Assembly: GCA_014218235.1 (NCBI GenBank)
Contig: CM024758.1
Location: forward strand, 70,256,206 to 70,320,205
Origin: Colocasia esculenta
Taxonomy: Eukaryota > Streptophyta > Magnoliopsida > Alismatales > Araceae
DNA length: 64,000 nucleotides
Reading direction: 5' to 3'
Under the pieces are notes generated by a model. That model worked only from the letters and a program-made list of their open reading frames with translations, had not been told where the DNA came from and searched no databases. The stretch's first letter is position 1. The number at the start of each line of letters is the position of its first letter. This document shows positions 56,752 through 64,000 of the stretch, piece by piece. The position numbers and the translations under genes were made by a program.

Positions 56752-58429
56752 CGCAGCAAGCAGAGAAGAGAGGAAGATGATGTGGAAGAGGAGGAGATGG
56801 CGGGAACAAGAGAGAAATCTCTTGTTTCCTTTGAAATGAAAAGAGGCGGTGGTCACATGCAAATGAGGGCATAGAAAAAGGCTTGACGCAAGAGATGAAG
56901 AGGTAAGATGAGCCGCCGGTGCTCCTTACCCTAAACAATGTCGGATGAAAAAATCCGCTTGGAGAAGTAATGGTGTCGACATAGGAGGGGACTGTGTCGA
57001 CCTGACCAGTGATGGTGTTGACACATGAAGAGGACTATGTCGACCTGACTGGGCAAAAACTGATGATATGATCAAGAAAACCTGGGATGGGGTCTTTATG
57101 ATAATGAAAGAGGTATGAAATCAACTTGTCATGGATTTTTAATATGTTCAAGAATCCATTTGTCATTTCTTAACAAAAACCCATTGTTAATTCAAGGGTT
57201 AAGCAATAACTTACAAGATATGTTCATTGATTAAAATGAAACACTGAAATGACATTTTTGATTGATATAGGATATTCAATACAGTCAATGGCAATCTTTC
57301 ATATTCTTCTAATCCAAGGTAGTGAAAATTTCTTTTTGAATGAAGTCAATTGTGATGAAGTAAAACAGTCTTAATCAATCTGATTTAGGGTAAGGTTGTT
57401 TGTTTTGTGACTAAATTTTTATGGACATTTTTTTTTTATATCAAACTTTCAAATGTATTAAATCTTGTTCACACAAGAACTAATGCTTTTTACACACCAT
57501 AGTCCCTGGTTACTAAAGATTTAATCATTATCCAGTTTCAAAGGGGCAATGATAACCTTTTGACATGAAATATACGTTTATGAGACGCCAATATTCTAGT
57601 TACTCAGTTATCATCAATTTAAGATTTTTTTTTTTACCCCTTTGAACAAGATAGCAACAAAAACGCTTCATGACATATATGGCACTTCATTCTTTGTGAA
57701 GGTTTGTAGTTTCTCAGCATTAGTGCCATTGCTCTGTTAGAAGAAAGATGGAAGTGAATGAAATAAAAAAAATTTCAACCTTGTCCCTCATCAGTTGTAA
57801 AAGAGATGTCTAAATTCAATGCACAAGTGATCTTCATATTTTTAAAGAAATTAGATTACTTTAGGAGTTCAGAATATAATTGAAGATTGACTGTAAAAAT
57901 GTAATAGATCAGTCAAAAAGCCATTCTGTGGTTTCTTTTGATAAGATTAATGAACATCTCATGAATAGGAATTGTATCAACACAATGAATTAATTCTGAG
58001 TTTATGTAAGAAGAAGTATGAATTCTTTAGCTCCCCCTGAGTTGTTGATTCCAAAAGTCTTTCATTAAGATAAAGAGAATTAAAAGATTTGAATGAAAAA
58101 ATTAAGATGAGCAGAAATGTTTTTATTGAAGGACAGGGACTCCCCCTCAACAATTGCATACAAGACTCTTGATACTTGGCGGAGACATATACTCACGCAT
58201 AGTGAAAGTGTCCAGACAAGCCTGACTTGTCTTTCTTCAAATCACTATTTGATATACCAAGAATGCCAATGCAATGTGAGAGTGAGGAACTTATTTGCAA
58301 GAGTTGAGAGTGTTGTAAATGCAAAAATAGATAGAAGAATGCAAGAAATATTTACAGCATGAAGCAATTACTCCCCCTCAGAATGTGCCCTAACAAAGAC
58401 ACACAACACTCAACCCAATGATGGAGAGG
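56752..58429 (-). other. Element G spacer between pol and env-like ORF
   Basis: About 1.6 kb of AT-rich non-coding DNA containing three GGGGGAG purine tracts (58372, 58141, 58030 on the minus strand) and two GTCGAC palindrome pairs close to the env-like start. It could serve as a leader or internal promoter for the env-like ORF (inference). Confidence 0.65.
56973..57046. repeat. Two GTCGAC palindrome pairs upstream of env-like ORF (G)
   Basis: Sites start at 56973 and 56994 (21 bp apart) and at 57015 (GTGTTGACAC) and 57037 (22 bp apart). They lie about 110-300 bp upstream of the env-like start codons. Confidence 0.75.
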
Positions 58430-61400
58430 TCAAGAAGAATGTGGACATTTGCATAATCCAAGCTCTCTTCTTAGAGATGAGAATCTGTTTTCTGGAAGAG
58501 GCTTAGTGAAAATATCAGCAATTTGATTTTCAGTTTCAATGAAATGAAGTTCAAGAGATTTCTTAGCAACCTCATCCCTCAAGAAATGATGCCTAATATC
58601 AATGTGATTTGTGTGTGAATGCTGAATTGGGTTTTTAGACAAATTAACAGCACTAGTGTTGTCACATAAAATGGGAATGAATCTAACTTATGATTATAGT
58701 CTAGGAGCTGGTTTTCACCCAAGAATTTGTGTGCCACAACAACCACCGCGCAACATACTCAGCCTCTGCAGTGGATAGAGCAACTGAGTGTTGCTTTTTG
58801 AAGCCCAAGAAATCAACATCCACCTAGATATAAGCACAAGCCACTAGTACTTTTTCTATCAAGCTTACAACCCGCATAATCAACATCACAATAAGCAATC
58901 AAATCTAATTTACAACCAGCAGGATACCAAATGCCAAGTTCACATGTTCCAACAAGATATTTAAAAATTCTTTTGACAGCTAACATGTGACTTTCTTTAG
59001 GATTAGCTTGAAACCTTGCACACAAACACACACTAAATTGAATATCAGGTCTAGAAGTAGTGAGATAAAGTAGAGATCCAATCATACCTCTGTAGGTCTT
59101 GGGGTCTACTGACTTACCATGAGTCTTCTTCTAGTTTTACATTTACTGCAATTGGTGTGCTTGAGTGCTTGAGGTTCTGAAAGTCAAACATTTTCAAGAG
59201 TTCTTTGACATACTTTGTTTGACTTATAAAGATCCCTTCACTGGTTTGGTTAACCTGCAATCCTAAAAAGAATTGTAAATCACCCATTAAGCTCATTTCA
59301 AATTCAGTTTTCATTTGGTTAGCAATTCAGTGCACAAATCTTTATTTGTGGATCCAAAAATTATGTCATCAACATAAATTTGGACAACAATTATTTTTTA
59401 CTTACTATTTTTGTAAACAAGGTTTGATCAACATTACCTCGAGTGTATCCCTTATCCAATAAAAATGAACTCAAATGGTCATACCAAGCTCTTGGAGCTT
59501 GCTTGAGACCATAAAGAGCCTTATGAAGTTTGAAAATTGATCAGGAAATTTTCATTTTCAAAGTCTGGAGGTTGTTCTACAAAAACATTTTCTTTGATGT
59601 AACCATTTAAAAGGCACTCTTTACATCCATTTGATAAACTTTGAATTTCAATGAAGATGCAAAGGCAAGAAATATTCTCACAGCTTCTAGTCTAGCTACA
59701 GGGGCATATGACTCTTCAAAATTAATGCCAAACTCTTGATTGTACCCCTTGGCAACTAGTCTAGCTTTATTCCTAACAACCTGTCCATTTTCATTCAATT
59801 TATTTCTAAATACCCATCTAGTGCCAATAACAGATTGGTCACTAGGTCTAGGTACTAATTCCACACTTGATTTCTGTCAAATTGATGAAGTTCATCATGC
59901 ATTGCATTGATCCAATCTTCACTCATTAGAGCTTCATCAATTGACTTGGGTTCAATTGGGAAATTAGTGCTAGTGGGTCTTCATTTATTGCATTCAAAAA
60001 AGATGATCTAGTTCTAACTCTATCATGCACATTGCCAACTACATTCTCAATTGGATGATCTCTCAAAAATCTATTTTCAGGAATTACCTCTTGAGATGCA
60101 TTCAAGTCTGGAACAATATTACCTGATCCACTTGTGGTAGGTGAATGGTTGTCCAGACTTTCAAGTGAGTCTTTATTTTCCTCAATGGTTGGTGAAGACT
60201 CAACAATGAAATCATCCTCTTCCTTATTTTGATGAGCCCTGCAAGATGTAGAATCATCAGTTGAAAATGAGTTTTCATCAAAGACTACATGTGGAGATTC
60301 TTCCACAGTTTTATTTTTGAGAATGTACACTCTAAAAGCTCTAGAGATTTCTGAATAACCAAGGAAGATGGCTTCATGACTTTTGGCATCAAATTTATCA
60401 AGATTTTCCTTATTTTATTATGTACAAAGCATTTGCAACAAAAACTTTAAAGTAAGATAAGTTGGCTTTTTGTTTTTCAACAGTTCATAGGGGGTTTTTC
60501 TGATTTTTGGTCTGACCAATGCTCTATTTAGAATGTGATTTGTTGTGTTTACAGCTTCAGCCCAGAAGGATTTGGGCAGTTTGCTTTCCAAGAGCATAGA
60601 TCTAGCCATTTCCACAAGTGTTCTATTCTTCTTTTCCACAACTCCATTTTGTTCTGGAGTTCTTGAAGAAGAGAATTTGTGGAAAATGTTTAGTTCAGCA
60701 CACAAATCAGAAAAAGTTTTGTTCTCAAATTCACCCCCATGATCAGTTAAAATGGATTTGATTTTATGTGAGAAACCTTTTAAGGCAGAGGTGCAGAAGT
60801 TCTTGAATTCTAGACAAGCATCACTCTTGTGGGATAGGAAAATAACCCATGTATATCTAGTAAAATCATCAATGATGACAAAACCATATCTTTTGCCACT
60901 AAGACTAAGAATCCTTGTTGGCCCAAAAAGGTCCATATGAAGCAATTCTAGTGGCTTAGATGTGAGTACATCTTTAAAAGATTTTCTGGTTTGTTTTCCT
61001 TGAGCACATACCCCACAAAGTTGATTCTCAATGTTTGGAAAAGATTCAGGAAGTCCTTTAACCAGATTTAGCCTTAAAAGTTTATTTATTGTGTTGAAAC
61101 TTGCATGACCAAGTCTTTTATGCCATGTCCATGCAACTTCATCTTTATTTGCAACTAAACAAATGTTTTCAGCAAAGTTTTTATCAAGATTGATCATGTA
61201 GACATTGTTTTCTCTCTTGCCAAAGAATTTTATTTTTTCAGTTGAAGAGTCAATTATTTTGCAAAAATCTGATTCAAACACAACCTTGTGACCTTTGTCA
61301 CACAGTTGGCTTATGCTTAACAAATTATAGTTCAAACCATCAACTAACAGAACATTTTCAATTGAGTTTGAGGAGGATTTACCACCTTTCCAGATCCAAT

Positions 61401-61543
61401 GATTTTCCCTTTATTTTTACCTCCAAATGTGACAGATCCTCCCTCCTTTTCAATCAAAATGAGAACTTTGTTCTGTCTCTTGTCATGTGTCGTGAACACC
61501 CACTATCAAGAAACCATACATTGGAGTTGGGTGCACGACCTTT
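58430..61543 (-). pseudogene. pol: Sirevirus G pol: PR, INT, RT, RNase H; few lesions
   Basis: Protease WFLDSGCSRHMT (about 61525-61490). The integrase lies in one long open frame (61335-60418) with HKRLGH...C..C finger, DLFGPTR, TDHGGEFEN and TPEQNGVVEKKN, so the D, D and E residues are all present. RT from about 59930 (WVFRNKLNENGQV) to the YVDD near 59370 and MGDLQFFLGLQVNQ. RNase H with DVDYAGCKLDRKSTSG and ADIFTKPLPENRF ends at 58430. Frame breaks at about 61330, 60415, 59925, 59605, 59330, 59110 and 58680-58810. Better preserved than D but not intact. Confidence 0.92.
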
Positions 61544-61560
61544 CTGCAAAAATCAAATCA
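61544..61560 (-). other. gag/pol junction: TGA plus splice-acceptor-like site (G)
   Basis: Gag ends at TGA 61560-61558. TTTGATTTTTGCAG places AG at 61545-61544, and pol opens at 61543 (AAAGGTCGTGC) in the -1 frame. Same geometry as D and E. Confidence 0.55.
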
Positions 61561-63774
61561 GAGAAGAGAAGATTTTGGTACCCAACATTGTTGGGACCAT
61601 CAGTGTGTTTGAGCAGAGACAATAGATCTTTTCTAATCCATATTTGAGTTGTTTTTGCATTTGATTTGTTTCAGAAGTGATTTCTCTTTTGCCAACTTAA
61701 CATTTCTTTTTGGAATGAAAACACCAGTGTTCTTTCTTTCATGAGCATGGAGGTTATGCAATTGGGCATAATCATTCATGTATGGAAATTCAAACCAAGG
61801 ATTTTTGGATAAAAAAATTGTGAATGGTACCAATAAGGATTATGATACCATTGATTCCAAGATTTGATCCAATCAGATTGATGTGTTGTCTTGGATCTCC
61901 AAGAATTATCATGAAAGTTTCCTTTTGTGTTTGATTATTTTTCAAATTTTTGTTTGATTTTTTGTTTAACTGATTGTTGATTTTCAGAGTTGGATAGGTC
62001 GACCTGTGTTGGATTGTGTCGACGAGCACAATTGCTTTCATTTTGGTTGGCTGTGTCGACCTATTGTTTCTTTGGTTAGAGACATTCTTTTTGTTCTGAT
62101 TCTTGAATTTTCAGATGTGTTATTTGACACTTGTTTATTGTTGTTTTCTGGACTAGCACTTTTACAAATTTTATCAAGAGAGTTTTTGAAGATTTTTCTT
62201 TCTTTTCACCAGATTATTCTTCAAGATTTTTTGTGGTGAATCCTAGTCCATGTTTCTCAGATCTCATTCTTGCTCCTAACAATGCATCAAGATTTTCTTT
62301 TCCTTTTGTGAAGGTTTCAATTACTTGTTCCTTTTCTTCCAACAAATTCTTAAGTTTCTGGATTTCATCAATATCTTGTTGCTTTTCCCTTTGTTGCAAT
62401 TCCATTTTTTTAGAAAGTTTCTCAAAGTCATTATTGGCCTTTTGAGATGCAATTTTCAGTTCATCAATTTCGTTCAAAAGTTCTTCCTTTTCTTCATTGA
62501 GTTCATATACTTCATTTTCAAGTTCAGAAATTCTTCTATTCAATGAAGTATCATGCATGGCATTTTCAAATTTCTTTTTCAAATGTTTGTTTTCCTTTCT
62601 TATTTCAGAAAACTTTTCAACCAACTCAGCATATGCATCTTGCCAATCTTCAATAGTGTATTGTTCAAAGGAAGTACCTACCTTTCCATCGCTGCTGTTG
62701 CCATAAAACATAGCTCCTCATTCCCTGAACTTGAGGACTTTTCTTCTTCATCTTCACTTTGGTCATCATCTGACCAAGTTGCTACCATAGCTTTAGGCTT
62801 CTTCAATTTGTTGTTCTTTTTGTACTTGTCCTTTTTATTTTCAGAACATTCCCCTTTCATATGTCCTGCCTTGTTGCACCTGTAGCAAATAATAATCTCA
62901 TCAGTTTTTTGATTTCTACTGGAATTGACATTTGAAGCAGAAGAAATATTCCTTTTGCCAGAAGAGAATTTCTTCTTTCAATAAATTTCCCTTTTCTTGA
63001 TTTTAAAAATTTCTGAATTGCCTAGTCATGAGGGCAAGTTCATCCTCATTGGACTCAGACTCTTCAGAACTTGATTTTTCTTGACTTTTCTTTTTGTTAC
63101 TTGATGAGGCTTTAAGTGCTACTGGTTTGGCTTTAAGTATATGTTCTTCATTCTTTTCAAATTTATTTCATATTTCATTAAGATCCTATGAGTTCATCCA
63201 AAGAGATTTTGGCCAAATCCTTAGAATCTTCAATCACAGTGGCCTTAGTATGCCAGATAGATGATAGAAAGTGCAAAATCTTTCTTACCAAATCAGCATC
63301 AGTGTACTCTTTACCTAGTGCCTTCAGTCCATTGACGATTGTCATAAACCTAGCAAACATTTCAGAAATTGATTCATCAGATTTCATCATAAACAATTCG
63401 TATTCAGAAACAAGTATGTTTGCTTTGGTTTCCCTAACTTGTGATGTTCCCTCATACATTAATTCAAGTTTATCCCACATCTCTTTAGCAGATTTACACA
63501 TGGATATTCTTGAATATTCTTTAGGGTGGACTGCACACTGAAGCATGTTCATGGCACTATAGTTAAGAGTGGCCCTCCTAATTTGTTCTCTAGTCCAATT
63601 CTCTTCATCTCCTTGATTTTCATAAGGACCCACTTCAACTACCATCCAGATTTCATAGTTTTGAGCCCTAAGAAAAACTTGCTTGCGATTTTTCCAATAA
63701 GAGTAATCAGACCCATTGAAAAATGGTGGCCTATTAATGGAATGATCTTCAGCAACAAAACCTCGAGAATCCAT
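61558..63774 (-). pseudogene. gag: Sirevirus G gag
   Basis: Starts MDSRGFVAEDHS (63774). The capsid part is open to 63178 (PPFFNGSDYSYWKNRKQVF, VVEVGPYENQGDEENW, ending LAKISLDELIGS). A zinc knuckle CYRCNKAGHMKGEC (CX2CX4HX4C) lies at about 62885-62845. An acidic segment (WSDDDQSEDEEEKSSSSG) and a long coiled coil (62711-62214; LENEVYELNEEKEELLNEID) follow. A Lys/Asn-rich tail holds the GTCGAC sites (62062-61996), and the end is rich in Trp/Tyr/Pro. Frameshifts near 63175, 63000, 62680 and 62210. Sirevirus Gag has been reported to bind a dynein light chain; I cannot show that here. Confidence 0.88.
61996..62062. repeat. GTCGAC palindromes inside gag (G)
   Basis: AGGTCGACCT at 61996, GTGTCGACGA at 62016 (20 bp apart) and GTGTCGACCT at 62053. 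This is the homologous segment of the two pairs in the gag of D (13772-13865). Confidence 0.75.
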
Positions 63775-63877
63775 TAAGTAGGAAGCAAAGCAGTAACAAA
63801 ACAATCAACCAATTCAAGAAGTGTCACACAAAGATTAGAAAAAAACACTCAAATTAGATCAGAACAATTGTGAACCC

Positions 63878-63888
63878 CTCTGATACGA
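63878..63888 (-). other. Primer-binding site of Sirevirus G, one mismatch
   Basis: Minus-strand TCGTATCAGAG, against TGGTATCAGAG in D, E, F and I. One base differs from the Met-tRNA complement. Confidence 0.8.
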
Positions 63889-63890
63889 AT

Positions 63891-64000
63891 TGTAGTTGAG
63901 TGATTAGGTTAAACAGATCTAGAAGGGGGGGTTGAATAGATCTGTTGCCAATTCTTGCGGAAGCTTAAGAAAATGAAAACTACTTTGACTCAGAGATCTA
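63891..64000 (-). mobile_element. 5' LTR of Sirevirus G (only its end)
   Basis: Minus-strand LTR ending ACTCAACTACA next to the PBS. Identical in layout to the 3' LTR end at 51113-51222, including the poly-C run. The rest lies beyond the window. Confidence 0.9.

Larger units (their letters stand above)
51113..64000 (-). mobile_element. Sirevirus G, nearly complete, 5' LTR runs off the window
   Basis: Minus-strand Ty1/copia element with 3' LTR 51113-54494 (split by a LINE), polypurine tract, env-like ORF, spacer, pol, gag, PBS and the start of the 5' LTR at 63891. The internal region is 9.4 kb. It sits in the integrase gene of gypsy element I. The first 110 bp of the two LTR ends (51113 and 63891) differ at roughly six positions. 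It is closely related to D. Confidence 0.93.

Overview
This window is plant nuclear DNA, almost certainly from a flowering plant, and is built almost entirely of nested, mostly degraded LTR retrotransposons plus one LINE. I found no host gene, rRNA, tRNA or CRISPR array. The evidence is plant-type Ty1/copia elements of the Sirevirus kind (env-like ORF after pol, repeated GGGGGAG polypurine tracts, coiled-coil Gag), Ty3/gypsy elements with 3-4 kb LTRs, one with a chromodomain, and initiator-Met-tRNA primer sites (TGGTATCAGAG). The species cannot be named from the sequence.

Layout. Element A (1-3409, +): env-like end and 3' LTR of a Sirevirus, inserted into Sirevirus B (3410-5359, +), whose 3' LTR is cut by element C (5360-10322, -). 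C is a gypsy element, probably Tat-like, with a 1.26 kb LTR. Sirevirus D (10323-17840, +) sits in C and stops at a 100-N assembly gap (17841-17940). Next comes an env-like fragment on the minus strand (17941-19173), then an almost complete Tekay/Del-like chromovirus F (19174-30466, +) with two 3.2 kb LTRs. F was inserted into the env-like gene of Sirevirus E (30467 to about 38367, -). H (about 38368-42023) is a solo or truncated gypsy LTR that opens with a tandem-repeat array. I (42491-51112, +) is a second gypsy element with a 4.1 kb LTR, riddled with TAG stops at Gln codons. Sirevirus G (51113 to beyond 64000, -) interrupts I within its integrase. The 3' LTR of G is itself split by a 5'-truncated LINE (51935-53808, -) with a 14-bp target duplication.

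The most interesting signals are regulatory and architectural. (1) All four A/B/D/G Sirevirus LTRs carry arrays of the CpG-centred palindrome GTGTCGACAC in pairs 21 bp apart (two helical turns), with a 75-bp pair-to-pair period in A and a constant distance of about 124-130 bp from the TATA box. The same pairs recur inside gag and upstream of the env-like ORF. (2) In three Sireviruses (D, E, G) gag ends at a TGA and pol resumes 14-17 nt later in the -1 frame, directly after a 3'-splice-site-like pyrimidine tract plus AG. (3) The gag of chromovirus F contains two short GT-AG introns that preserve the coding phase. (4) Element I shows a CAG-to-TAG signature consistent with deamination at CHG methylation sites. 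(5) H has an array of about 59 bp with an alternating 118-bp higher-order unit.

All domain calls rest on motifs read by eye. No alignment or database search was run.
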